Positions 12,701-21,499 of a DNA stretch of 64,000 nt are shown one piece after another. The stretch comes from Chrysaora quinquecirrha (Eukaryota > Cnidaria > Scyphozoa > Semaeostomeae > Pelagiidae): NCBI GenBank assembly GCA_014526335.1, contig JACTAT010000060.1, forward strand, positions 8,473,686-8,537,685. Direction: 5' to 3'. A model generated the notes under the pieces. That model was not told the origin of the DNA, did not search any database, and worked only from the letters and a program-made list of their open reading frames with translations. The stretch's first letter is position 1; each line of letters opens with the position of its first letter. The translations under genes were made by a program, and so were the position numbers.

Positions 12701-15700
12701 CATCTGAGATTCCTTGCCAAGCTAAATGTTTCACTTCACCATTTGGCAATGTTGCAAAACATCACAGGTCAAACATTTATTGTTTGTGATAAACATAAAA
12801 TGTTTCCGAATGTTTTCAAGAACATTGCTGGTGGATTTTTGCTTGCCAAGCGATATTTTGCACCGTGGACAAACGGTCAAACAATGCTGATCAAACATCT
12901 GAAATCTTCTTGTCAAACAAAATGTTTCCCGTTCGATTACGTCGAAAAACATAAAAGATCAAACATTTATTGCTTATGATAAACAGAGAATGTTTTTGAA
13001 GCTTTTCAAGGGCATTGCTGAGCGAATTCTGCTTGCCAAGCAATGTTTCGCATTGTGGCCAAACATGCACCATTGCTTGTAAAGCAAATTTCAAATGTTT
13101 TATCAGCAAGGTTTGATAATTTGGCCGAGGCCGAAAGAGTTATACAATTGAACAGATAAAGGTTGAATAAGCGTACTTTAAAAAACAACTAGTAAAGTTA
13201 CCCACTACAGGAAAGTTTGTTCGAATATTTTAACTTTGTTAATAACTGAAAACGGCCACTGATTCAACCTGGTGATGTCTGTGCAGTACGGGGGTGTGCA
13301 GTACAGTGGAGGGATATCATCAGTACAGTAGAAGGATTTCATCAGTACGGTGGATTTTCAGTACTGACTGTACTGTACTGATGATATCCCTCTACTGTTC
13401 TGAATAACCTCCACCGTACTGATGATATCCCTCAACTGTACTGAAAATCCTCCACCGCACTGATGATAGCCCTCCAGCGTACTGAAAATCCTCCACCGTA
13501 CTGATGATATCCCTCCACCGTACTGAAAATCCTCCACCGTACTGATGATATCCCTTCACTGCACTGAAAATCCTCCACAGTACTGATGATATCCCTCCAC
13601 CGTACGGAGGGCGTACGGAACATCCCCGACTGTATTGACGAGGTCCCTCCACTGTACTGAAAATCCTCCACCGTACTGATGATATCCCTCTACTATACTC
13701 AATATCCTCTAATTTACTGTACTTGTGTGATTCGTATAAACAACCCGTTAAGAGTTTATAAGAAGAGTGCGATTAAAAGCGAGAAATTATAGTAGCTGAA
13801 TTATTCAAGTTTTAAAGGGGGCATTTATTCGAGGGGGCGTTTATTTATAAGAAGGGGTGGGGCTTCAATCGAAAAAACACTTTAAGGGACAAAGAGTTTA
13901 AATGATAAAATATTTGTACTCACAACAATAGAATACATGCGGTCCATCCTCGTGGGGTTTGAAAAACCCGAAAATTCTGGTTCCATAACTTTCGTCAGGA
14001 ATTCCACTTCCTTGCTCTTCCAAGCTTGTTATTTGCAAAGTTTGATCGGGACTATTAGGATACTTCGGAGAGTTTGTGATGTCGCTAACCATGTAGCCAT
14101 CAAGTTTGCTGTAAATTTCTAGAGTCAGGCCAGGAACGAAGTCTGTTGGAAAGAGAAATAGAGAATATTAAACGCGTTTACGGATGTTTTGAGATGTGAA
14201 GATTGATTGTACCCAAATAAGTGGCGTACAGGAGTGGGCTGTGGAGTCCTTAGGAAATCGTTATCGATCTATTACTAAGAGGCCTTAGTCCGGGCTTAGA
14301 GGGGACCGTGATACAGTAGAAGCCCGCACATAAGAATATGGGTTAGTATACAGGCAATGTTGGAAGATTTGCAGCATATATAGCTACACAATACGTTCAG
14401 ATTTGTTATTGTTCCACATAGGCCCTTCACACCCACTTCAATATTGGACAGTTTGTTTCATTTACATCAGAAGTAACTGCTCCATGATGCAGGCGAAAAT
14501 GCGTAATGAAATCCAAGAGAAAGTGATCAACATTGAATGGGGAGGGGCCAAAGATAAAGACCCAAAATCAATATGACTGAGTATCTGTCTCAACATGTTT
14601 TGCCCATTATTGTGGCCTCGAAAGCCATTAAATTTTGCCGTATTTCTCCAAGTTGTAGTTTTAGCGTCCATAAATTCAACTTAACAGTGATACAACAAAT
14701 ATGACTCGGATACTTCTACGAAAGAAACTTCAAAAATATTACCTGGCGACCTCCTTTCTCTGACCACCACATTAGTCGCGACAACTGTATTCTTGAAGTC
14801 TGTTTTTACAAAAAATATATCATATAGCAGCGTTATATATATTATATATCTTTAATAAAAATAATATGTCGGTAGCATTGATAAACGATAAGACCGTGCA
14901 ACAAGAATGGATGAGTCTTGATCTGCCCCGACATTAGTTGGGACAGGCTTGGTTAAAGATCACTCTTTTCCTAGCCTGGCCTGATATGCTTCACTCTTTT
15001 GAACACGACATTTTGAAACCGAAATATAATGGGAAATAAACGAAGAAAGTTTCTTGTAGAAGAAATAGTTCGAGCTTTGCGCCATGAGCACGCAGTGAAA
15101 ATTTTGGCTCCAATCCAAACCTGAACAGGTCAAAATGGATCCATTCTCAGTCGCACAAGGTCTTGGGAACAAATTACAGCGATATATCAGGGATACGATA
15201 CATGCTATGCAAATATATTGTAATTTATAGAAAACTGCAAGTCATGGTCAAAAAGTCCTGTCTAGTAAAAAAGTCATGTCTGGGCAAAAAAGTCCTGTCT
15301 AGTAAAAAAGTCATGTCTGGTAAAAAAGTCATGTCTGGTAAAAGACATGTCTTGTAAAAAAGTCATGTCTGGTAAATATAAGTCGTCTCGTAAAAAGTCA
15401 TGTCTGGAATGAAAAATCGACAATTTGGCTGGTGGCTAAGCAAATCAAAGCAAAGGAAAAGCAAATAACGCCATCTTGTAGTATTCAAGTTAAGAAATTG
15501 ATCAAAAGGTCGCGATAAAGTTAGGGAAGACGGATACGACCCAGTCATGAAGTGTTCCAGAAAGTGCACTTTGTTTCTCTATGAGGTCTGTTATCATTCG
15601 CTTTTTCAACCAGAAGATTTGTATAAATATGTAAACTAAACAAGCTTGTTGCACGGTCTTGATTTGAGGTCGAACTAATTTATTCATGATCAATTGTAAA

Positions 15701-16152
15701 TAAAACAATTATCTACAATTTGCAACAAATTAAAAGATTGGTAAACTATGGTTGAAGTTTGTAGGAAAGTATGAGATTTGGAAACTATATAATAACTTTA
15801 AACTGCGAAGAAGAGTGGGAGGTAACTAGGTTTCTTAAAATGCTCCGAGGAAGTAAAAACTGAGGGACTAGTAAATACGTGTCTGGTCATGCAACTTTTA
15901 TAGGAGTGCGCCAAGGATGTGCACTAGCCTCTATGATATTGCAAAAGTAAAATAACATGAAATAGCTGTTAAAGGACTTTAGCACAAACTGCAATATAAA
16001 GATTCATGCAGTAGAAGAAGAATAAATATAAGCAAGGCAAGCTTACCATTTTGTTGCGTCTCGGCAGGTAACACTTCCGTTGCATGAGATTTTTGGAGTG
16101 CCACAAGAATCACTGCTAGTAATATTAGTGTAAGATTTGATGTTTTACTCAT
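1..16152 (-). CDS. Large secreted modular protein: signal peptide, PA14, silk-like Ala/Gly blocks, minicollagen CRDs (3' end off window)
   Basis: Exons read on the minus strand: 16152-16047, 14799-14743, 14142-13924, 12440-12329, 12030-~11864, 11325-11236, 10096-9941, 9492-9466, 8928-8662, 7806-7303, 6794-6531, 6220-5957, 4946-4656, 3835-3794, 2831-2493, then ~638 (or 712) to beyond 1. All have AG acceptors and GT donors, and phases chain without a break from the ATG at 16152 to 2493 (about 968 residues). Exon 1 encodes a signal peptide (hydrophobic core LTLILLAVILVAL, then SHA). Order: PA14 (~52-215), xxAG repeats (~250-300), possible beta-trefoil (~305-440), acidic then Ala/Gly-rich (~445-570), Ala/Gly/Ser-rich (~570-745), beta-rich domain (~745-840), Lys/Val/Pro-rich linker, CRDs. 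The CRDs suggest a nematocyst-capsule or other cnidarian extracellular structural role; this is inference. No Gly-X-Y collagen tract is seen. Weak points: the donor of exon 5 and the acceptor of exon 16. Confidence 0.8.
968..1109 (-). CDS. Candidate alternative first exon
   Basis: From an ATG at 1109, 47 codons read MIPKTVSELHEIQTEHEY... to CDQ and end CAA G|GTATGTA, a very strong phase-1 donor. There is no signal peptide and no polypyrimidine tract upstream, so it looks more like a first exon than an internal one. A perfect TGACGTCA (CRE/ATF site) lies at 1185-1192. It could splice in frame to the exon starting at 638, giving an isoform without a signal peptide, or belong to a gene continuing off the window. 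Confidence 0.3.
1185..1192. promoter_or_regulatory. CRE/ATF-type palindrome TGACGTCA
   Basis: A perfect 8-base palindrome 76 bases upstream of the ATG of the candidate exon at 1109, in a stretch unusually rich in CG dinucleotides for this window. Consistent with a promoter, but an 8-mer alone is weak evidence. Confidence 0.3.
1373..1635. mobile_element. Family M1 TIR element, copy a
   Basis: Starts GGCCCTGGTCAAATGATCAA and ends TTTGATCGTTTGGCCAATGC: terminal inverted repeats of roughly 25 bases flanking AT-rich DNA with repeated AAACATTGCTTG-like words. No transposase ORF, so non-autonomous. It lies in the last intron of the secreted modular gene. Confidence 0.7.
1670..1950. mobile_element. 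Family M1 TIR element, copy b
   Basis: Same family as 1373-1635: starts AGGCCCTGGCCAAACGAT, ends ATCGTTTGGCCAGGGCCTTA. The inner half is also palindromic in places (TTGCTTGTCAAGCAAAATG). Confidence 0.75.
1951..2394. mobile_element. Family M1 derivative, copy c (rearranged)
   Basis: A longer, degenerate member next to copy b with several internal copies of the TTTGACCGTTTGGCCA word, ending TTTTGCAAGGGCCTAAG. Probably two overlapping or nested copies. Confidence 0.5.
2493..2831 (-). CDS. Exon 15: linker rich in Val, Ile, Lys, Asn and Pro
   Basis: 339 bp, phase 1-1, with acceptor CCTCCACAG|CC and donor GGA G|GTTTGT. It encodes a polar then Val/Ile-rich stretch with spaced prolines (SPKVINHVIRPTKVIGG, KIVRPVSHKIVRV). 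The next exon begins in the same style (KPVIGRPLIVTTEPK), which links the two despite the 1.8 kb of transposon-filled intron between them. The acceptor lies within a dispersed repeat also seen near 14224-14357. Confidence 0.7.
2818..2950. repeat. Dispersed repeat overlapping the acceptor of exon 15
   Basis: The words GGGCTGTGGAG, ATCGATCTAT, AGCCCGCAC and TAAGAA occur in the same order at 14224-14357. The copy here includes the CCTCCACAG acceptor (minus strand) of exon 2831-2493. Confidence 0.6.
2967..3251. mobile_element. Family M1 TIR element, copy d
   Basis: Starts TAGGCCCTTTTGCCAAAGGA and ends GAACGTTTGGCCAGAGCC. Same internal layout (AAACATTGCTTGACAAGC). Lies in an intron of the secreted modular gene. 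Confidence 0.65.
3794..4946 (-). CDS. Exons 13-14: beta-rich domain of unknown family plus micro-exon
   Basis: Exon 4946-4656 (291 bp, phase 1-1) encodes about 97 residues with alternating hydrophobic strands (KYVAVKFINNAQCCVKI, KLKIVFRHKDEKK, TYITVFVTSVDPEG), likely a beta-sandwich; I do not recognise the family. A 42-bp micro-exon (3835-3794, phase 1-1, acceptor TTTTTCTAG, donor AAT G|GTAAGT) adds SKVPEKVSENTNN. Confidence 0.7.
4199..4378. repeat. Long hairpin (foldback) in an intron of the secreted modular gene
   Basis: Perfect 19-base arms at 4252-4270 (CAAACTCTTCTTTCGTAAA) and 4307-4325, with outer imperfect arms at 4199-4229 and 4347-4378 (ACATTATTTACTAAGCATTTAG-like). About 180 bases fold into one long stem. 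No ORF. Confidence 0.7.
5068..5478. mobile_element. Family M2 TIR element, copy a
   Basis: Starts TACACGCTTTTTTTTATAAA and ends TTATAAAAAAAGCGTGTA, with internal inverted blocks around AAGGAACCT and AGGTTCCTT. Non-autonomous; no ORF. In the intron between exons 12 and 13. Confidence 0.75.
5957..6794 (-). CDS. Exons 11-12: Ala/Gly/Ser/Thr-rich silk-like modules
   Basis: Two exons of identical length (264 bp, both phase 1-1): 6794-6531 and 6220-5957. The first starts acidic (DVGDLEEEPDD) and becomes Ala/Gly-rich (HAAAAGAAGANSVGG). The second starts with a polar helix-like segment (LAAQINPDLALNTINTLSGK) and turns into GATGATGATG, a Ser-rich run and alternating Ala/Ser and Ala/Thr pairs. Acceptors TTTTTCAG and TTTTATAG and donors ACC G|GTAAAG and ATA G|GTATGT are clean. 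Equal length suggests a tandem exon duplication, though sequence similarity is now mostly compositional. Confidence 0.75.
6836..7183. mobile_element. Family M1 TIR element, copy e (diverged)
   Basis: Internal words CAAAACATTGCTTGACAAG and TTGGCCACG-like repeats with degenerate ends (GGCGCTGGCAAAACAATC ... TTGTTCGACCAGGGTCTTA). Sits between exons 11 and 10 of the secreted modular gene. Confidence 0.55.
7303..9492 (-). CDS. Exons 8-10: possible beta-trefoil region, then acidic and Ala/Gly-rich tail
   Basis: A 27-bp micro-exon (9492-9466, phase 1-1) leads into exon 8928-8662 and exon 7806-7303. Together they encode repeated beta-rich motifs (FSLELDDHRGYYVHLDG and YGIQLSGGQYFCHAGG) with paired cysteines. 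The spacing recalls arabinose-binding AbfB-type beta-trefoils, but the match is weak and unverified. The second half of exon 10 changes abruptly to a charged stretch (EEQEKKKEES), then more than 80 residues almost entirely Gly, Ala and Glu, ending in a run of Ser and Gly. The composition resembles silk or elastic matrix proteins. Confidence 0.7.
7840..8620. repeat. Degenerate trinucleotide array (AGTAATAGT)n
   Basis: About 780 bases built from AGT and AAT triplets in the intron between exons 10 and 9 of the secreted modular gene. The long Tyr/Leu or Ser/Asn reading frames it creates are repeat artefacts. Confidence 0.85.
9941..11325 (-). CDS. Exons 6-7: Ala-rich helix and xxAG tetrapeptide repeats
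   Basis: Exon 11325-11236 encodes an Ala/Glu/Lys-rich stretch ending EEAEKAAGKA. Exon 10096-9941 then gives eight consecutive xxAG tetrapeptides (HEAG, SDAG, QAAG, RDAG, REAG, QKAG, EEAG, KHAG) followed by a possible amphipathic helix (LQAVADALGVPLEELLAQ). Both exons are phase 1-1 (acceptors TTACAG and TTATAG; donors GCT G|GTATGT and AAA A|GTAGGT). The intron between them carries the pentanucleotide array at 10424-11180. Confidence 0.75.
10157..10394. mobile_element. Family M2 TIR element, copy b
   Basis: Starts TTACACGCTTCTTTTTCAAA and ends ATAAAAGGCGTGTAA. Shares the internal CAATTGAATCAAAAGAGGTCC segment type with copy a. Just upstream of exon 7 on the minus strand. Confidence 0.7.
10424..11180. 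repeat. Pentanucleotide array (TATGG)n
   Basis: Core at 10485-10700 is almost pure TATGG, decaying on both sides. Lies in the intron between exons 7 and 6 of the secreted modular gene. Confidence 0.9.
11864..14142 (-). CDS. PA14 domain exons (3-5) of the secreted modular protein
   Basis: Exons 14142-13924, 12440-12329 and 12030-~11864 encode a full PA14 beta-barrel. Landmarks: GLTLEIYSKLDG at the start, SDITNSPKYPNSPD, YGTRIFGFFKP, FSLSTDDSPTN with VKIAEV, then SAPITLQKGKMYYLEGLHK and FQVGVVVPSGSR. PA14 domains in secreted and fibrocystin-type proteins usually bind carbohydrate or mediate adhesion; calcium-binding residues are not clear here. The phase-2 junction between exons 4 and 5 lies inside the domain, while its outer borders are phase 1. 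The last donor is uncertain: AAAT|GTTTGT at 11864 gives the phase needed by the next exon. Confidence 0.85.
12674..13134. mobile_element. Family M1 element(s), copy f
   Basis: Starts GGCCCCGATCAAACATTG and ends TTGATAATTTGGCCGAGGCC, with two internal segments of the same type, probably a tandem or nested pair. A solitary end (CCCTGACCAACCGATCAAAC) lies at 12495-12514. Confidence 0.55.
13271..13712. repeat. Minisatellite of two alternating ~21-base units
   Basis: Units TCCACCGTACTGAAAA and TCCACCGTACTGATGATATCC alternate, giving a ~42-base period. Located in the intron inside the PA14 domain. Confidence 0.85.
14224..14357. repeat. Second copy of the dispersed repeat at 2818-2950
   Basis: Same word order in an intron near the PA14 exons. 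Confidence 0.6.
15243..15410. repeat. ~17-base minisatellite (AAAAAAGTCATGTCTGGT)n
   Basis: About nine units, variants TCCTGTCTAGT and TCATGTCTGGT, in the intron between exons 2 and 1 of the secreted modular gene. Confidence 0.8.
16047..16152 (-). CDS. Exon 1: start codon and signal peptide
   Basis: The ATG at 16152 opens 35 codons: a short polar N-terminus, an uninterrupted hydrophobic core and a small-residue stretch (QKSHA) that suits signal peptidase. It ends AAT G|GTAAGC, a strong donor in phase 1. The next upstream ATG (16159) hits a stop after four codons, so 16152 is the start. A possible 5'UTR acceptor (AAATTTTCAG) lies about 30 bases upstream. Confidence 0.8.
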
Positions 16153-16896
16153 TGCACATTATAAAAGAAAACTACTCCTGAAAATTTATTCAGTTAGTAA
16201 AATTCCTTTGAAGTGATAAAGGGATTGCCAATGACTTTGCAACTCGATCGCAAGTATTGTTTGGCGAGTCCGTTCTAGGCTCATTCGCTTCGGGTGGTAC
16301 AATACAGTCTGGCCATAGGTCATGCGTCTGATTAAACCCGAAGATAATCAGATTATCACGCTGCAATGATTTTCTATTGCGCAGCTCAATAAGGATTGTC
16401 CAAAGCTAAAACATGTTTGCTACAACTAAAACGAGACAATCAAATATGTAGACGAGGCTCGGCGACATAATTTCCAGATTTCATGGATCAGTGACTCTAA
16501 TTGTTTTTTAATCGATTTAAAATATATGTGATTTAGGCCGCCAGGCGTTTGCTGGTTTTGTGTTGCTACCTGCGCATAATCGTATCGATTACCGAAAATA
16601 GGCAAAAAAGTCCATATATGGAATAGTGTACTCGTGACAGCTTTCATTATGTACAATGATGGTATTTGATGGATTCAAAACACAATTCATGAATACACAA
16701 AAACCAAATAGATTAGATTTTTGGCACAAAACAACAGATGGGGTTCGAGCAAGATTGCATGATCAGGCTCTTCTCTCACTTTGATTGTTTTGTGTTTCGG
16801 CCATGTTGAGCCTTCTTCAAAACGGGAGGAGGTCCTTGGCCAGTATGATATGGAGAGTTACCCGGCGATTTCAATGAGCCCTATAGCAGAATAAAA

Positions 16897-17073
16897 GGTG
16901 CTGTGGCGTCGTGGTGTAATCCATCTGACTCGTAGTGTCAGGAACTCAGTGTGGTCAGGGTTCCAGACCAGCCACGGTAGCGTCACAGCCAGGGTCGAGG
17001 TCTCGATTAGTTAACCTACTACTGAGATCCTAGCGACTGGTACTAAAACACCATTTCACCTTCACCTTCACCT
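16897..17073 (+). mobile_element. tRNA-derived SINE, copy 1 (full length)
   Basis: Head GGTGCTGTGGCGTCGTGGTG followed by TAATCC (box A-like), a box B-like GGGTTCCAGACC, a conserved body (CTACTGAGATCCTAGCGACT) and a tail CACCATTTCACCTTCACCTT. About 177 bp. Four more copies in this window share head, body and tail, so this is a dispersed family and not a tRNA gene. Confidence 0.8.
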
Positions 17074-17562
17074 ATAGCTCACCTAGGCTCACTACATAAG
17101 CCCCACTACTTCACTCGATGTTGTTGTTGTTGTTTTCTACAATCCCTCAGTGACAAATCAAAATAAGGGGAGCGTAAAATAGAGACTCGTGTCGTGAGTC
17201 TATAGCTCACGGTCGTTGGCCCTCTGGTCATGCAATCTTGGTTCAAATCACATCTATTGTGATGTGCCACTTATTGAAAAATCTATCCTAGTGTTCGCCA
17301 TTCATGACCATGTTCCAAATAAATTAGCAATCATATACGAAGGAGGGAAGCCAAAATCTTCGCCAAAATCTTCCGAGACAAGGCTGATGATAGCCGTTCG
17401 TTCTTGGGACGTCTTCTAAGACATGGGACATGATAGATAGGCAGGTAGCTAGTAGATAGACAGATATAAAAGGACATCGTGTGTGCAAACCCCGCAAAGG
17501 TATGGTATGAGATTCTGTAAAGGCACTGAACAGAAATCTGCAAAGGTTTGAACAATTCTGTA

Positions 17563-17837
17563 AGGCCCTGGCCAAACGATCCAACATTGGTTGTCAAACA
17601 TTTGAAGTTTGCTTGTCAATCAATGTTAAAGCGTTTGGCCACGTCGAAAACATTGCTTGCCACAGAATTCGTCGCACGATGTTTTGAAAAAGTTCAAAAA
17701 CATTTTATGCTTGATGTAAAGCAAACAATGTTTAACGAGTATTATTTGCAACATTGCCATAAGGTAAAACATTATGTTGAACAAGAAAATTTCAAATGTT
17801 TGACAAACAGTGTTTGATCGTTTGGCCAGGACCTAAG
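17563..17837. mobile_element. Family M1 TIR element, copy g (best preserved)
   Basis: Starts AAGGCCCTGGCCAAACGATC and ends GATCGTTTGGCCAGGACCTA. 275 bp, near-perfect ends of about 20 bases, flanked by TAA/TTA-like triplets that may be the target duplication. Good reference copy for the family. Lies between the secreted modular gene and the first GPCR. Confidence 0.75.
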
Positions 17838-18119
17838 AGTAGAAACAATTGTAATTGTAATTGTAATTGTAATTGTACATTGTTTAACGTTAGTAACACA
17901 ATAGTGATAAACACTAATTCAAACTAACATGAAGCAACTCCACAGATTGCATCAAAGATTCATTTAATACAGAAGGAATTCTGTAACAATAGATTCTGTA
18001 AGCTCGCAACAATTTGTGCCCAAATATCTATAAGTGCAGGAGAAATTTTGAAGATTCATACCGTTTCATTCAAGCAAAAGTATTGTCTAAATCAACATCA
18101 GATTGTAATTTGTTTCTAG

Positions 18120-18500
18120 TAGTGTTGCAATAGCATTTTTTCACGAGGGAAAATTTTTAATTTCACAAGGTGTAGAATCTCTTAAATTGTTAATCACGAT
18201 CATGAACGCTTATGCTTGATTAGGGTGCTATAACACGTTTTAATGCGTGCGTCATTCTCGATATCTCGTTGTCTTTCAGTACTCCTAAGTAATCAGAATT
18301 TTAACAGAACGTATTCACTCACAAATTGAATCAAATAATAAGGTGCTACAATGACGGAGCATGTGGGAAATTCCGAAGGTAACTTTTACACTGTTGTAAT
18401 TACTTCTCCACTTCTGTATACTTAAGTCGACGTTTAACTTAGCTTTGAACATTCGTTCCGAATTAAGTCCAATTGCTTAGAAAATTGAAATTTATTTTAA
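18120..18500 (+). promoter_or_regulatory. Duplicated upstream block of subfamily A GPCR, copy 1
   Basis: Shares ordered blocks with 24100-24470 (for example GTGGGAAATTCCGAAGG here and GTGAGAAATTTCGAAGG there). Likely promoter or 5' untranslated DNA retained after duplication; function is inferred only from co-retention. Confidence 0.5.
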
Positions 18501-18659
18501 CACTGACTGACGTATATACGCTCAGCCTATATATGCATTAGTCATTGGCCTCAGTTCTCTGTTTGCACTTTGAGTGTTGCCTTTTTATTTCATTATAGTC
18601 AACAACTAGTTTGAAGAAATAGAATGGTGCTTTACTTCTACCTAACTCAATAAGAGGAA

Positions 18660-19578
18660 ACAGAGTCCAAAGAAATAGTGTTTGAAGAAACATTGCTTGA
18701 AGAAAAAGTGTTTGAAGAAAACTGTTTGAAGAAAACTGTTTGAAGAAACAGTGTTTGAAGAAAACTGTTTGAAGAAACAGTGTTTGAAGAAACATTGTTT
18801 GAAGAAAGAGTGTTTGAAGAAAACTGTTTGAAGAAACAGTATTTGAAGTAAACTGTTTGAAGAAACAGTGTTTGAAGAAAACTGTTTGAAGAAACAGTGT
18901 TTGAAGAAAACTGTTTGAAGAAACAGTGTTTGAAGAAAACTGTTTGAAGAAAGAGTGTTTAAAGAAACTGTTTGAAGAAACAGTGTTTAAAGAAAACTGT
19001 TTGAAGCAAGAGTGTTTGAAGAAACTGTTTGAAGAAACAGTGTTTAAAGAAAACTGTTTGAAGCAAGAGTGTTTGAAGAAACAGTTTGAAGAAACAGTGT
19101 TTAAAGAAAACTGTTTGAAGCAAGAGTGTTTGAAGAAACTGTTTGAAGAAACAGTGTTTAAAGAAACAGTGTTTGAAGAAAGAGTGTTTAAAGAAACTGT
19201 TTGAAGAAACAGTGTTTAAAGAAAACTGTTTGAAGCAAGAGTGTTTGAAGAAACTGTTTGAAGAAACAGTGTTTAAAGAAAACTGTTTGAAGCAAGAGTG
19301 TTTGAAGAAACAGTTTGAAGAAACAGTGTTTGAAGAAAACTGTTTGAAGCAAGAGTGTTTGAAGAAACTGTTTGAAGAAACAGTGTTTAAAGAAACAGTG
19401 TTTGAAGAGACAGTGGTTCGAGAAACAGTGTTTGAAGAGGCAGTGTTTGAAGAAACAGTGTTTGAAGAGGCAGTGTTTGAAGAAACAGTGTTTGAAGAGG
19501 CAGTGTTTGAAGAAACAGTGTCTGAAAAAAAACAGTATTTGAAGAGACAGTGGTTCGAGAAACATTGTTTGAAGAAAC
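18660..19578. repeat. Minisatellite of ~15-base units (TGTTTGAAGAAACAG)n
   Basis: About 60 units alternating GAAACAG and GAAAAC versions, with higher-order blocks (…AAGCAAGAG…). It ends about 22 bases before the ATG of the GPCR at 19601. Its long Phe/Glu/Cys-rich frames are repeat artefacts. Confidence 0.85.
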
Positions 19579-19600
19579 AAAATATTCGTTCAAAATCAAC

Positions 19601-20592
19601 ATGTGCATTGGTCTTCTTGTACCGTTCTCAAGCTTGGCTTCCCAGGTTGTATACATTTCTTTCGACATTATAACTCTGTTATTTTCCATCCCTGCAAACT
19701 CTGTAGTAATCTACGTTATTCTAACGAGGCCAAACATGCGACAACCAACACCGATACTGATCTGTGCCTTGGCTTGTAGTGATTTAATATTGGCTCTCCC
19801 AGGACAACTAACTGTTCCGATAGCTGTTGTATTCAATCGTGCATCGATACGACGGATAGAGTGTCAAACTGAAAACTGGATATTCTTCATGCATATGATG
19901 GCCTGTGTCCAAACACTATTATTACTGTGTCTGATTGCAAAAGATCGCCACGATCATGTATCCAAAGGTCTACAGTACATTGGGAGCACCAGCTTAAAAG
20001 GGTCATCCTTAGTGTGATACTTTCTAGTATAACTGCGATGCTGCTGGCGGGACTGGCCTTTTTCAAAAAGACGGTTGTCTATTTGATAAGTACAGCGTTG
20101 TTCTCTCTACTTGGTGTCGCTTGTTTCGTGTATATTTGCATTACTAGTAGACGCATTATAGCTTTGGTAGACGCTCACAACAACTCCACGACTAGTGGCT
20201 TGGAGACAGCGGGTGCAGATGTAGCCTGCGTGCAGGCTAATGCAGATGGTAATACTGGAAACCTTTCTAGAAACAGAATGGATTTACGGGCAATAAAAAG
20301 ACGAAAAATGGAAAGAACAGTCAATTTATCAATCTTCGCTGTTATAATACTTTATGCGATTTGCTGGGCTCCTGTTATTGTCATCATGATGATTGTCACG
20401 GTGAATATGGTCAACGGAACAGAATATAGTATAGATCTTGGTTATGCGTTAGCATGGGCGTCCTTAGTTTCTTATAGCAACGGTGCGTTAAACCCTTTTA
20501 TATACGCATATCGTTGTGATTCTACAGGCAAAGCAATTAAAAAGCTGATTTATTTTTGGAAGAGGAGTACACCAGTTATGTCCATTGATTAA
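19601..20592 (+). pseudogene. Class A GPCR, subfamily A, copy 1, with one-base frameshift
   Basis: Intronless seven-helix receptor paralogous to the gene at 24569. First part (19601 to ~20000): TM1 with GNSVV-like PANSVVIYV, TM2 LACSDL, TM3 ending KDRH in place of DRY. Then the frame breaks at AAAAGGG (19996-20002), where the intact paralogue has one more base. The second part (to the stop at 20592) keeps TM4-TM7, with CWAPV in TM6 and NPFIYAYR in TM7. Short second extracellular loop and no TM5 proline are features of the MECA (melanocortin/lipid/adenosine) group. Everything else is preserved, so an assembly error in the A-run is as likely as true loss. A large minisatellite sits directly upstream. 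Confidence 0.8.
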
Positions 20593-21499
20593 TCGAAGAG
20601 AATGATTTCATTTTGTGATTAAACAGTAATGGAGCAAGAACTGGAGCAGCGTTACTTGTGGGATTTCAGCAAATGCTTCATATATATATCTATATTCATG
20701 TAATGCTTCATATCAAGCGAATGCTCCATATGTCTCGCGTTGTGAACAGCTAATCAATATCGTCCAGGTGATTAGAATGCTGCGAAAAACTTTGCCGGCA
20801 AAATGCCCTTTTCCAAGCTTCACTAGGCCTCTCTTTGCCTCTTCTTCATCCTCTAATAAACATTATTTTTGAATGGGAATCCATACCAAACGAACATGCC
20901 CTTTATCATTTTTAGACAGGTGAAGCTGTGCCAGGAACAACCAAGCTGTTTAATGTCTCTCACGGTATCCTACCAGGTTTCACATGCATAAACCAAAGAG
21001 ATGATCGTGGCTTCATAAATGCGAACTTAAGTCCTGATTTTGGGCTTCTTATATATGGCCCAATTCTCGCATGCTTCTACATGTAGAGTGAGCTTTCGCC
21101 ATCCGTCCGTCAACTTTTGAGTGTATCATTAGGACAAACTGTGCTCCCTGGATGGTCTTGGATTCCTACTGATTTATTAAATGGTGCTCTTAAGATACAA
21201 GAAGTGTGCATTTTCAGATTGCTCGACAGTTACATATGCTATAGGTTTTGATAAACTGCATTTACTGCGGCCGCTTTGGCCTAAGTCAAGTTCAGACTTA
21301 ATAAGTCCTGGCTCGAAGTTTGACTCCACGTCATGTTCGTGCTAGTCGAGCCACTGCCGCGCGGCACGGCAAAACGGGTCGTGTCAAGACTTAAGCCCCA
21401 GCGAAAATAAATGATTGTCTCAGACGTCTTTCTATATTGCCGTGTCCGGCGTTACTCCTCTAGCACGGGCGATTCTGGCGAGATGTCTGAAGTAAAGGC
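20593..21499. other. Intergenic stretch between convergent GPCR genes
   Basis: No convincing ORF, repeat array or RNA gene. The stretch at about 21270-21410 is locally GC-rich (GCCACTGCCGCGCGGCACGG) but I cannot assign it. Confidence 0.4.

Noticed and set aside
16897..17073. Possible tRNA gene
   Set aside because: Box A/B-like words are present, but the unit recurs five times with a common non-tRNA body and tail, so it is a SINE.
18926..19673. Phe/Glu/Cys-rich repeat proteins upstream of the first GPCR
   Set aside because: Minisatellite translated in several frames; frames do not join the GPCR and no codon bias is seen.
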